A stretch of 64,000 nt of DNA from Dermanyssus gallinae (taxonomy: Eukaryota; Arthropoda; Arachnida; Mesostigmata; Dermanyssidae): contig QVRM01002104.1 in the NCBI GenBank assembly GCA_003439945.1, forward strand, positions 281,276-345,275, written 5' to 3'. Positions 46,016 to 58,513 of the stretch are shown here, one piece after another. The notes beneath the pieces are model-generated. The model ran no database searches. It was not told where the DNA came from and worked only from the letters and a program-made list of their open reading frames with translations. The position numbers and the translations under genes were made by a program. The number at the start of each line of letters is the position of its first letter. Position 1 is the stretch's first letter.

Positions 46016-46341
46016 GCCGTGATGATTGCTGTATCATTTTTTAGATTAAAAAAATAGTGATTTTGTCTGGCTTCCAGGTTGCCCCGGCTAGATTGCTTTT
46101 CATTATTGGCTCCATTTGCTTAGAGCATCTGCTCTGCTAATTATAAGTCCCTACGGTAACGTGCGTGACGACATCCTGAACCCAGTTGCTTTACTCCTAG
46201 GTCCTAGGGAATCTGTTTAGAGAGGACTTTTATGAAGCTGTGCGAATTGCCCGCGCTATGTAAATATTCGGGTCTTGTTAAAGAACAGCTTGTTGTAGCC
46301 CTGTGGTCATGCACTCCCGCAAACGTGCGGCATACAACATG

Positions 46342-46374
<33 letters not shown>

Positions 46375-46381
46375 CATATTG

Positions 46382-46413
<32 letters not shown>

Positions 46414-46529
46414 TTGATACTACAAACGTTGTTGCCATTGCTACGTTGACTACTATAAATGTTTTTATTACGAGATTAGCACCATTTTTATTTTTGTTAT
46501 ATGTATGCTTTCTGTACGTATAGAGACTT

Positions 46530-47180
46530 TATTCTGATAGGCTAAGATCAAATACTCTAAGGCAAGGCGGTGAGATAAAGTTTAAAAGACTTTCCAATGT
46601 TCTTGTTGTTGGTAACTATTTAATTTGGTCAATAAAGTGCACAGCCAAGCTTACAGATCTCTAGAAAACGCCAAGCCTATCAACCGAGAAAAAATGAGTA
46701 AACAATATCCCTTATATTCTTTCGCAGATGCAGAACGTTATTCAAAAACATCGAAGAAAGGTACTCCGTTCAAAAATAAAATAACGATATAATTTAAGGG
46801 AGAGGAGGGAGGGGGGAGAGCATGAACGTCAAGACCATAGATGCTGAAGCGAGAGTTCATATGCGCAATATCCATTGCGTTAGAGATCAATGCCCTTGAC
46901 TTGCATTGCGGACAGAGTTCGTGTAGCGTCTCATTGAGAACAACAACAACAAAAATAACAACGACACAAATCGTTATCAATTACAGAGGTTCTGACAAAA
47001 AGATAAGCATGGTGAAAATTAATCAGACGACATTAACAATGGCAACAGCAACAACAACAATAACACCCCCAGCATTAACAACAGGACTGAAAATTGCCTT
47101 GGCGAAGAGTGTTCACCACCAATAACGACAAAACAACCATATAAGTTTAAGGAAGTGTAGCGAGACTTTATAATAATAGT
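46530..47180. repeat. Local duplication pair 1, right copy
   Basis: Homologue of 42930-43590, 3.6 kb away in the same orientation, with the two R1-like LINE fragments between them. Minus-strand frames of both copies share ICVVVIFVV and NAMD-x-(V/A)-x-x-(V/M)-N, but stops break them elsewhere. Confidence 0.65.
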
Positions 47181-47189
47181 AATACAATT

Positions 47190-47532
47190 CATCACCCGTA
47201 ATCTGGCACCGGTCTGTTAGCCTGCAAAGCTTAACCCGTGGAGGAAAGATGGTCCAGGCGAGTCGCGCGGGGGGGTGGGAGAGTTGCTTCGATCGAGTGG
47301 AAGCAACAATGACATCGATTTTTTCATCCAACAACAATTCTCGCGCTCGCTCAGTTTGCTTGGTGAGCTGCCGATTGCTGGGTGCGCGAGACAGGAAGCT
47401 GCGGCGGGGGTGTTTTTCCCCTCACACATCGATAAATAACAAACATCTATATAGCTGGGCTGGTAGGGTAGTACGTACTAAAACGAAAACCAATCACGAA
47501 CATCTCATGTGGCGCTACACAGCGAATTGTTT

Positions 47533-47585
<53 letters not shown>

Positions 47586-48349
47586 GGGTTGTTGGTCGAA
47601 CCACACGTTGTTTTGTGTCGACATTTGTGTGGTCACCTATTCATGTCACACCTATTGCCTGATAACTACTCGCCTGATCCATCGGCAGTCACCATGGCCG
47701 ACTGTGCCGGGTGGTTTGCCGGGTGCTTATAAGGGAACGTGGAACAGTTGGCGATCGCGTTGGTCAATCGCGTAGACCGTTCGGAACCATACCACACAGA
47801 CGGGCCGTAGACCAAATGATTGCCACGATTTGCTCGCGTGCAATTGGTGCCGACGTCGGTCACGGTTCACGTGGTGACGGTCGCCTCCGGCCGGTCTTCT
47901 TCAGCCGGTCAGCATTCACACCCACTACTCAACCAGGCCCCACGCACCCAGCCCAATGAAGTGTCCGCGTTGGGGACATGGTCTGGCCTAAACCTCCAAG
48001 CCAAGACACATCTCGCCTATTTCTCGCCAAGGGAGAACACACACACACCCAGTACAGTCTTACCTAGTGGGGGGACGGCCGCCCACCATTGTGTTGTTAC
48101 TTCATACACACCACGACGACTATAACTCTTACTTCTCTCGTACTGCAAACACGATTGGTGCCCCCCCCCCCCTCCCAGTTAATAGTGAAGCTTCCACTAA
48201 CACTACTACTACTACTATTACGCTATGACTACGAAAAGTCTATTACCACTATTTCGATTGCTACGTACGCCGGGACACCGTGGGAGGTCTGCATCTACGA
48301 TCTTGGACATGGCGAGCACACACACATATAGATATATATATATATATAT

Positions 48350-48398
<49 letters not shown>

Positions 48399-48424
48399 AC
48401 CTATACTATATATCTATCTATATA

Positions 48425-48481
<57 letters not shown>

Positions 48482-50040
48482 GTATACGAAAGGGATAGGC
48501 GTCAACAGGGATAGAACAATTGCCACGAAAGACGCCACACAGTTCAGGCAAACGTGAGAGAAATGCAATTCGTTAACAATTTCGCATAGCGCCAGCGCTC
48601 ACCGTTCTGTCATCCGGAACTATTGTAGTTTTTTGGGAAGCACGTTCAGGAGAGGGTAGGAAAGCAGCGACGAATCGCAACAACAGCGGAAGTAAACACG
48701 ACTCTCAGTGGCTGTTTGTTCGAGTGGCAGGTGCGATTGAGTTAACCCAAAGTAATGTTGGTCGATGACGGCACCTACAGGGTACCGTCAAATTGGGAGC
48801 AATTAGGACATACGTAAACAGACTCCCCATGTTGAATGCGATTACGTTTTTCTTTGTGACGCGGGGTTTTTGGCCCAACAAAATGATGTAACAGTATATA
48901 CGGCACAACAACACCGAGAAGCAACGCCTGGAGAGAAGCAGAGTTCAGGATTGATAGAAATCTGAGTTTTAGGTAAATTATGGCGTTTGCTGCTCACGCA
49001 TTGCTTTCATTATGCTCTCTGTCGTCGCGACAGTTTTCGCGAGCTGAACGAGAAACACCAGTGCACAAGCTGCGGAAAGGAGTGTGAGACAGTTACGATG
49101 TTGTGAGCCAGATGTCCAGCCGTAAATTCGATAACCAAATTATCGAGCAGTAACAAGAGCGTTACCAGTTTGAAAAGATTGTGAACAACTCAACTACTCA
49201 ACAGTGGGTGTCAGCAAAGCAATACTAACATGTCTTAAAGCTTATAAGCGGTTTAAACCCCAAGGCAAAGATTGGATGCCGGTGTAATGCATAGTCACGT
49301 CGATGCGACATTTCCGAAAACTTACTATAAAGATTGTATAAAAATAACACGTTTTTGAAAGTTTTTAAACGGCGATCGGGCAGTGCTCTGCCCTCACTCA
49401 CCAGGAGTGCTCTCTCTCTGTCCCACCTAACCCACCCAAGGTGTCTACTCCTATACAAGAATACAATATTTAAGTACAAATTACATTTACGCAAGTACAT
49501 TGCAAGTGCTTAGCCTGGCATGCTACAGTGTCCTGCTCCCTCGTATCTCAGCCAGAGCACGCCAAACATTAAAAGAGACATAAATACGCAGACTTCGAAA
49601 CCAGTCTTCATTTCGTACCGGTAGCTATGGACACATTAGAAGCCATCAGCAGTGAGACAGCAAAATTAGTTCGGAATCTGGCCAAAAGAATGGTAGCAAC
49701 GACGGGGGACCAGCGCGAGAGGAGATATCTGAGACAGATTCCGTGTATAGCACGTGATGAAGCCAACGGGCCGGGCTTCATCCTTCACTTCGCTTGCCCA
49801 CTATTCAGTGTTGCTCGTTGTCGTGTCCCCAAAACAAATATGCATATATGTATATATTTGTATGTGAGACGGAAAAATGCTTTTACGCACACCCAAAGCG
49901 GGAGTGTGTGACTCGATGCCGATGTTGTTGGCATAATACGCACTGAAAACCTCTTACCTAAATGGCCTCAGGAAGAGGCGAGGAGCTGGAACCATTTTTT
50001 AATACTACTTCAACTTAGCTTTTGTTACTGCCAAGTGAAA
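47190..50040. other. Gene-poor stretch with microsatellites
   Basis: Holds (AAT)n at 47537-47585 and a compound (TA)n/(CTAT)n block at 48324-48481. The 49627-49911 frame (starting MDTLEAISSETAKLV) is open for 94 codons but I cannot assign it. Confidence 0.35.
48324..48481. repeat. Compound (TA)n/(CTAT)n microsatellite
   Basis: Two long TA runs with a CTAT-rich centre. Confidence 0.97.
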
Positions 50041-50069
50041 ACATACACACACATATATATATATATATA

Positions 50070-51787
50070 CACCCGCAAATGTATGCAAAATAGCAAATGC
50101 TATGTTGTGTAAAAATACCAACAATTAAAATAAAATACGCATTGGTGTATTGGGATAATCTGTCCAATTAATAAGTTTATGAGGAACAAAATCGCATACT
50201 TAGTTAAAAAAGAAAATATACGTTCATTCCTAGAAAAATTTGAAAAATGTGCCGAAATCAACAGCAGATAACCGAAAATGTGCCAAACGCTCAGGCTGAA
50301 CGTGTTGATTTTCGGTTAGGCGTCGAATCGAGCTAATAATAAAAATAGTATTAATAATACTGCCTAATTAGAAGATGTCTAGCCAGTGTTCTCACGTCGA
50401 CCGGCATCACCAACGCAATCGGCATATCGCCATGCCACGATGGGAGTCAAGGTTGAAGACAGTTTTGCGATTTCCTATATAGTTGCAGGGGGATTGAGCC
50501 GTTTCATCTCAGCGCCTCACAGGGACTTGCGGTCGCACTCTTGTCGGGGGAACACATAGACCCCCGCGGGGTAGTTCAGCGGGTGCCCGTATTCACTCTG
50601 TCAACGATGAACGTCCATGTATATATATATATATATATGTATTGCTCGTATGTTTGGTCTGCGAAGCCTGCCTCTTTTCCGCGGTTTCGCTAGTCTAATG
50701 GCACCAGGTGTGATTCCATTCGACCGGACTGTTACGTCAGGATTCCCTTTGCTACTCATACACATGCACACACACACACACCGAGCCATAAACCATGGCG
50801 GATCGATGTATTATAATACACCGTCTCTTTGATCTGTACATTATTACTATAAACCATCAGTGCAATGCGACAATTGACACAACCATAAAATACTAACTAA
50901 CGATGACATTAATATGTCCTTTATGCAGACGCACTGTTTTCTGCGTGGCACCGAGCGTATACATATTCTTTCAGTCGACTTTGCATAACGTAATGCGTCG
51001 TAAAATATAGCCGTCTACTGACATTGTGGCACGATGAAACGCAAAATCGTCGCTATACACACGAGATAAGCATAGCTAAATGAGTAGCTCGTCAATTGAT
51101 TTCATTCTAAATTGAGTTACACGCAACAATGCTTGCGTGGATGCCTTAGCGGTTGTCCGTGAACGAACAGAGATCATTTATGTGGTACATGTGCTCGTAT
51201 ATACAACAATGCTGTCGTCAATGGGGTACAACAGCATGTCTTCGAAATCGAACGCATACGAAACGATTTTCGTTGGTTTGTCCATAAGAATGAATTAATT
51301 CATAATCATCATCATTAACATCACCATCAGCATCATAATAATTAACATTACCACTACAGTCGCCAGCTAGCGACCTAACAAAGTCATCAATCGCCAAATT
51401 AGTCGAAACTGTTTATTTGTCGTTGTCGTGTTGTCAATTGCTTGCCACCTGTTCAATCAAAATAGAGACGTTAACAAACAAAATTCGTTCAACACCTATA
51501 ATTACTCTATGTGCTTGAGCTGTTGATGTTGCTGCTGCCGATGCTGATCGTATGATCTATGGATAGTGATGCCTCGTTCTGTGAAATGACAAACAGAGAC
51601 GCAACAGTCATCTTTCTTGCGTTTGTTTGCTCCACTGGATCTTGGTCCGATTGTGTCGTTTTGCAGTTGCTGTTCATCTCTGATTAATGACAACGACAAA
51701 GCCTGGCTCGACCAAACACTGCCTTGACAGACACGTCGACGCCGGGCGCTAAGTAATGCTAATGACGGAGCGGTTCACAACAACAGC

Positions 51788-51818
<31 letters not shown>

Positions 51819-52365
51819 GCAACAACAACAACAACAATAGCAACAACAACAACAGGAACAAGAACAACAACAGCAACCACATCAACAATAACAAAAGGGA
51901 ACGGAAACTCGAACAAGACAAGAATCGCTGAAAGCGACGAATAAATAATGGTCGAGACTCCACGAACACGAGCTTTAAATGTCTAACAGTGCCTTAGCGA
52001 TTACGAGGCAAGCGGAATTACGTTAAGCGACATCCGCTGACAATGAATACTTGTTGATGACATCGGAAGAGCAACGTAAATCATACGAAATTCTGCTACC
52101 TTGATATGGCTCGTCGAGTCGTTCGATTTTGTTTGTATGGTGCAATGCGTGCGTTCTATTGAATGCTTTCCCGCTTAGCAGTTGTTGTTTTGTTATTGCC
52201 TACATTTGTTTCAGCATTGTCACAATCTTTCTTCGTAGATAATCATATGGCGAAATGATTAGTTGGCCCAAGTGGTCAGCTTTTATTACGCACCTATGCT
52301 TTGAAACGAGCGTACTCATGACATTTGAATCATAGGTCGGCCCCGTCCGTCGAAAGAGGCATTTG
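50070..52365. repeat. Tandem segmental duplication, unit A
   Basis: Colinear with unit B (52912-55050). Matching anchors in order: ACACCCGCA; AATCGGC(A/G)TATCGCC; TAGTTCAGCGGGTGCC; AGCCTGCCTCT/GGCCTGCCTCT; CCATGGCGGA(T/A)CGATGTAT; CCTTTATGCAGACRCA; AAATTAGTCGAAA; the GCCTC.GT..GT.AAATGACA segment; GCGATTACGAGGCAAGCG; TTGAATGCTTTCC; ATCATATGGC(G/A)AAAT; and TTGAATCATAG. No ORF spans the unit. Confidence 0.8.
51776..51885. repeat. (CAA)n microsatellite
   Basis: AAC/CAA triplets with AGC interruptions, inside duplication unit A. Confidence 0.96.
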
Positions 52366-52646
52366 TAACGCTCCGCGTCCACCTGTTGCATATTGCCATG
52401 TTATCATTGGATTTAAACACCACTAGCATTCGAGTCAATTAATTAGTAAGCAGTGGATTTCAATGCGAGATACTACAAGATACGTCTGTCACGGATGCTT
52501 CTACTGGCACGTGCCAGCATTTCAGTCAAATATCTGCTTCCGTTAAGATACAGGTCGGTAGAAGGTCAAGAGGTTTCGTGCGTCCTAATGGGACCAGATG
52601 GTCTGTGAAAATATGAATATTTAATTTTTGTATTCCGCATCTCTAT

Positions 52647-52883
52647 TCAAATTTGACCAGGCTCGGTGACCTCTAGGAGACAAATCAAAAGTAAAATCAC
52701 TTTACAAATCCAATTATCCATTTTGACTTTATAAAGGATGAACACGGGCGGCGGGCGTTCGTCATTGGCTATCTCGACCCACATCATTACTGAAACTGGT
52801 GTTTGCACTCTCGTGGCTTGAAATTGCTGGCGCGCGTTGTTCGATCCTTGTCGCTGATGTACCCAATCATTTAGCCTCTTCAC
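52647..52883 (-). mobile_element. Tc1/mariner-like transposase fragment
   Basis: A 78-codon minus frame contains SVMMWVEIANDERPPPVFIL, resembling the conserved 'svMvWg.i..dGk.pl.fi' segment between the first and second catalytic Asp of Tc1/mariner transposases. It lies exactly in the gap between duplication units A and B. Confidence 0.4.
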
Positions 52884-52911
52884 AGATTGTTCAACAGCGG
52901 AATTATTGTGT

Positions 52912-53146
52912 ACACCCGCATGGTTGTGTAAAATACCAAATGGTTACATGGTTGAAAAAGGCTAACAATTAGAACGCCATAGACATTACATGTCAAAATA
53001 ACAACTTGTTGAGGAAAAGATTACATTCGTTATCAAAAAATAGTACGCTCATTTCTACTCCGTTTCAAAATAGGAGACTAAATGCTCATCAGGTAGCACA
53101 GTAGTTGACAAACGCTCTAGCTAAATGTGTCGATATCCGATTCGGC

Positions 53147-53229
<83 letters not shown>

Positions 53230-53899
53230 TGGGATTAGATACCCATTATTGTGTGTTCCCACGAGGACCGCAATCACGAGCACAATCGGCGTATCGCCGC
53301 CAACGCCACTATGGGAGACAGGGTTGAAAACAGTATGTTTTGTGATTTCCGATTTGTTGCCGTGCGTGAAACACATGAGCGAACGTGGGGCGATAGTTCA
53401 GCGGGTGCCACCAAAATGTACAAACGCTACTGTAAACATTACCGCCGTGTTTGCTTTCCGGGGCCTGCCTCTGGTACGCAAGCTGGTTTGCTAGCGTGAT
53501 ATACTAGCACCAGATGTAATTCCAATCAGCCGTACTGCGTCTCAAATCAAACTCAGGGTTCATTTTGCTCCGCCCACACGTACAAAAACGCACACACCTC
53601 CGTAGACCATGGCGGAACGATGTATCGATAATCTCTACCCTTCTATATAGACATAATTACAAGGCACCATGACAATGCGACTGTTGACATTTCCCAACCA
53701 TTCAGTATTAATTAACGATGATGACGTTCATGTTGCCTTTATGCAGACACATGGCGTGACGCCGAAATAAGGCAAGGTGAGAGTTCATTCTCTCACCTCG
53801 CCAGTCGACTCTTTATGCGTCTGTACTGTTCGTGATGGCTTATACTCGTCTTGTCGCCATCGTGGCAATATGAAAAGTAGAATTCCGTAGTAAATCCAG

Positions 53900-53937
<38 letters not shown>

Positions 53938-55050
53938 GCCGTACAGATGTACTCTTACATTAGCGAATGCCAACACACACGAAGACAGCGGCAAGATGCA
54001 CAAAATAAACATAACTTTAAGTACGTTTTAAATCGCTTTCAATTAGGTTACCTACCATGACGCTTTGCCGGACGTCCTTTGCGACCTTCGTTGGCTATTC
54101 GGTAAGAAAACAAATTAAATGCGTATTTCATCATCATTATGATTGGAGGCATCATCATAATAAGTTGTTGTAAATAAGCACAGTTGTCAGCTAAGAACCT
54201 GGCGAGCTCATCAATTTGTCGAAAGTCGAGAAATTAGTCGAAAATATTTGTTGTTGTTGTTGTTGTTGTTGTCATATTTACAATCAATACGGCAACGTAA
54301 AGAAACAAAGAAAAGCTTAGGCATTGCGCTCTTCGCCCAACTACCTACCTGTGGTTGCTTATACCCGATAATTACGTTATCTGCAATTGCTGTTGTTGTT
54401 ATTATTACTTCTTATCGTCTACAAATGTTCATGCCTCTGTCCGTCAAATGACAGAGACAACCGTAATCTTTCATTTGTTCGGTCTTTCCATTGGATTCTC
54501 GTCTTGTAAGTGACAGGGCGATCCATAGCAACAACAACAGCAGCAGCAGCAACAACAACAAGGCAATCATTTGGGCAACAATAACGTAGGGGACATGAAA
54601 CTCGCGCAAAGCGAACGCGACGGCTCATAGAGCCGAAAAAATGGTCGAGGCGCAATGGGTGAGACAAGCCTCCATGTTTAGAGCACTGTTTCAGCGATTA
54701 CGAGGCAAGCGAAATTACCCACGTCATCAGCTCGCAATGAAGCTCTCAGCGGCGCGACGTAACTCTAACGAATATATGCTGCTTTGCTGTGGCTTAATTC
54801 GTGAGATTTTACTTTGTATTCTATCGCATTGCGTTCTGTTGAATGCTTTCCTGCTTTGCTGTTGTTCTTGCGCTGTCACCAACTACTTAGTATTTCTTCG
54901 AAGATTATCATATGGCAAAATTATGCCTAATTTGTCTGCTATAGTTTTCAGTTCTTATCGTGCAGTAACACGCACTTTTGTTTTGAAAACAAAAATGCGT
55001 AGTCGTGACAATTGAATCATAGCTCCTTCCCGTCCAACAAATATTCTGCT
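52912..55050. repeat. Tandem segmental duplication, unit B
   Basis: Second, diverged copy of unit A, in the same orientation about 550 bp after it. Microsatellites inside differ between the copies (unit B has an 80-bp (AAT)n and a (GTT)n, unit A a (CAA)n), while the unique anchors remain. It also carries a small perfect inverted repeat, AGGTGAGAG/CTCTCACCT, at about 53774-53797. Confidence 0.8.
53146..53229. repeat. (AAT)n microsatellite
   Basis: About 27 perfect units, inside duplication unit B. Confidence 0.98.
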
Positions 55051-55094
55051 TGTTGAGCTTGTTGTATATATATATATAGCCACCGCAACTTTCA

Positions 55095-55095
<1 letters not shown>

Positions 55096-55127
<32 letters not shown>

Positions 55128-55232
55128 CATCATCATCATTATAATCATTATTATTATTATCATCATCATCATCATTATTATTATTATTATCATCATCATA
55201 ATAATCATTATTAGTATTACTATTATTCGCAT
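55096..55232. repeat. Compound (ATT)n/(ATC)n microsatellite
   Basis: Alternating blocks of ATT and ATC triplets, just after the end of duplication unit B. Confidence 0.96.
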
Positions 55233-55615
55233 CATCGTTATTCACCGCACCGATATCGGTGTAACGGCCAACGGATGTGATTGGCCAACGGTAATGTGAC
55301 ATTGCGTTGCAGAGCTAGTCCGGGAGACGCTATTATTTTACGGCTGTATCTCCTTTGCAGCACCTCCCCACGGTGGCGTGACGATGCGACCGTTGCGAAC
55401 AGAAAGCAACCAGCCACCACACCGTCAACGGCGACTGAGAGTTATCGCCGTATTAAATCGCAGTCAATCTGAGGCGCCTGCCACCTTAACGGCACGGGCT
55501 GGATCATCATTCAAACGAACCTCTTCCCTCGACTCGCTGCTGGCAACCCCACGTGTCTTAGTTGTTGCTGCTGTTGTTCACAGACACAACGCGCGACAAC
55601 CTATATTTGTTTTAC

Positions 55616-55731
<116 letters not shown>

Positions 55732-56212
55732 TAAGGTGTTCTCCTTTACCGAGAAAAAAAAACTAGTTGCGATAGCAGACTTTGACAACCATACAACGCC
55801 GCTCGACATTAGTTTACAAATGGGTTTAACTATCAGCTACGAGAGCTCTGTCAAACGGATCCGTTAGCAAAGTGAAACCCATCAGACATCAAGTATAAAG
55901 ACCAGTGCAGTAGTTTCGCAGAAGTATGGAACGAATTTGCAATAAACAATAAACAACTACGAAGTGTAAATACGTTTAGGTGGTGGCTTAGGTGCGGACG
56001 CTGAGAATAGACAACAATCAAGCAGCTATTTATGAGCAAAAGACAGACATTTAATTATCCGAGGAACAAACACATTGCTGTACCAATTGTTTAAGGAAAA
56101 TTGTGTCAAAAAGTTACCTACTAGATAGACAGATGTGGAGACTTACTGAGCAGTGCTGAGAGAAGTATTCATAATAGGTATGTGTGGATATATTTTTCTG
56201 TAAAAGGTGATT

Positions 56213-56490
56213 ATCTTCCGTCCTCTACGGGCTTAGAACCGGTCGTGAGGCATAACGTCAATGCATCGAGGGCCGGACATGTTGGGATATCTAGGGTTTC
56301 CCAAACAGTCGTTGTGCTGGCAGCATGGCCGCTGAACCAACCAGCGGTATGTGGTTGGTTTATCATCTATTCTCAGTGAGCATTGCTCAAAGAAAGTTCG
56401 CGACCACCGTCGGGGATCGAACCGGCAATAACCCGCTAGATGACAACCACGCCACTAGCGAACAACTAGTCCCCTAGACCACGCCACCAG
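56213..56490 (-). mobile_element. tRNA-derived SINE, family 1, copy 2
   Basis: The minus strand has the head TGGCGTGGTCTAGGGGACTA with B box CCGGTTCGATCCC, then the family body (ATGGCCGC, GGACATGTTGGGATATCTAG). The tail is more diverged than in copies 1 and 3. Confidence 0.72.
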
Positions 56491-56936
56491 GCTCGAAGGC
56501 TCGAACCAACAGGAAGTCAACCACCAGCCGTCCCACATCGCTATCACCACTTAGCATTGCCACTTAGTTCTATGGCTCCTACGCTATGTCGACTGCGTCT
56601 ACCGGCCACATCTTGTGGTGGTGGTGATGGTAGTGGTGCCGCAGCTAATGCTTTGCGGTACGCCGATCATGGGGCCCTGATTATTTTATGCTTGCCGATA
56701 AGCACCCAAAAAAAGCGGCCCTGTACGATAGGGCCGACTGCTATCCATCCGATGCGTTATCGCTTTTGCTTTTGCCGCCGTCTGGCGGCTGCTGCTGCTG
56801 TTGCCGCTATCTTCATAGCTGCGTTTACTTCTGCCTACGTCAGTAAACAGCATGCTTTCTAAGCTCACGAATCTCACTCACACAGAAAAAAAGCTGGATG
56901 CGTTACTTAATTGTCAGATATCCAAGCACATACACA

Positions 56937-56979
<43 letters not shown>

Positions 56980-56982
<3 letters not shown>

Positions 56983-58221
56983 GTAGTTCAATAAGTTCTT
57001 AGAATGAGCTTTTTAGAATTCGAATTTTGGCAGGCTTTCACCGCTAATAGGAACCGCAACTTTTCGACTGCTAGCACTTAATATATTATGGTGATTGGCC
57101 GTTGCGATTTCGTTTAATAGCTTTTCCGTGCAACGTATCGGCGTGATTTTTAAAAATGGAGAAAAAAGAGTTTCGAGTGGTTATCAATCATTTTTATTTC
57201 AAAGGTTGGAATGCGACCCAAGTAAAAATTGAGTTAGACGAGACGTACAGTGACTCTGCGCCATGTTTTGCCACTGTTTCCAACTGGATTAATGTGTTAA
57301 AAAGAGGTCGCAGGAGCACCGAGGATGAACTACGTCCAGGAGGCCAAAAAACGGCAACTGATGAGGAAAACGTAGAGAAAGTGCGAAAAATTCTTGACAC
57401 AGATAAGCGAATGAACATTAAGGAAATAGCGGAGGCATTAGGGATTAGTTTAGGCAGTGTGCATTTTATCCTACACGAAAACTTGAAGATGAAAGAGCTT
57501 AGAGCAAAATGGCTGCCGCATTTGCTCAACCAAGGCCAAAAAGACGCGCCTGTTTTGGCTTTACAGCGAAATTTGGCCAAGATGTCGAACAATCTGTCGG
57601 ATTTTTGGTGCAGATTCATGACCGTCGATGAAAGCCGGGTTCATCACTACACTCCTGAAACCCAAGAAGCATCTTGCCAATGGTGTGCACCTGATGAAGG
57701 ACCTCCGAAGAGGGTGCGGACAACGGCATTGACCGGAAAGGTGATGGCTACAGTTTTTTAAGACCAACGTAGAATAATGCTGGTCGACTACCTTGAGAGC
57801 TGTAAAACGATCACAGGAGAATATTATGCAAGACTCTTGGACTGCCGTTAGCAAGAACTCATCGTGAAACGGCCCGCTTTGCAGAAGAAGGTTGTCCCGT
57901 TTCACCAGGGCAATGCTCCTGCACACAAGTCCCGGCAAGCATCGGCAAAACTGGCCCAACTGAGGTTCGAACTTATTGAACAACCCTCCTATTCTCCAGA
58001 CCTGGCCCCCTCTGATTATTTCCTCTTCGGACATTTGAAGAATAGTCTCGGTGGAAAGCGTTTTTCCAGCAATGAAGAAATTAAGGCTGCTGTCAATGCC
58101 TATTTTTAGTCTAACGACGCGGAATTCTACTCAAGAGGTATGAAAGCTCTGAAATGTCGGTGGGAAAAGTGTATTGAGCTTCCCGGGGAGTATATCGAAT
58201 AAGAACTTATTGAACTACCTG
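56980..58221 (+). mobile_element. Nearly complete mariner element
   Basis: A 1242-bp element with perfect 22-bp terminal inverted repeats beginning CAGGTAGTTCAATAAGTT, flanked on both sides by TA and inserted in a (TA)n tract. Length, TA target and a 348-codon transposase reading frame all fit mariner. The inner edge of the right repeat overlaps the transposase stop codon. Confidence 0.95.
57156..58202 (+). pseudogene. Mariner transposase, inactivated by three stops
   Basis: One frame of 348 codons without frameshifts, interrupted by stops at 57759-57761, 57849-57851 and 58107-58109. The N-terminus has the mariner helix-turn-helix pair (VVINHFYFKGWNATQVKIEL; RMNIKEIAEALGISLGSVHF). The DD34D triad is visible as D158 (TVDES), residue 252 and D287 (SPDLAPSDYF). 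Residue 252 is Gly in HQGNAP where mariners have HQDNAP, so the catalytic triad is broken as well. The first stop replaces the Trp of the conserved 'FWD'. The spacing of 34 residues between 252 and 287 confirms the mariner family. Confidence 0.95.
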
Positions 58222-58420
58222 TATATATATATATATATATTGCTTTTTGTGGAGGAGGTTAATGCACTTACGCACTGGCGTGACCTGCATGTCATTGCAG
58301 TCTACCCGCGCTATGTGAGATTTGAACCCTACGGCTGGATCTTGTTTTGTTGTGTCCCATACACCCTAAACACACCGCCTTCGTCACACTCCGTTAACAA
58401 TTGTAGCCCCTAGCCAGTAC

Positions 58421-58421
<1 letters not shown>

Positions 58422-58510
<89 letters not shown>
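58422..58510. repeat. (TA)n microsatellite
   Basis: About 44 units, 200 bp after the mariner element. Confidence 0.98.

Positions 58511-58513
<3 letters not shown>

Noticed and set aside
49627..49911. 94-codon ORF starting MDTLEAISSETAKLV
   Set aside because: It might be retrotransposon-derived, but I could not name a family with confidence and it runs into AT-rich repeat.
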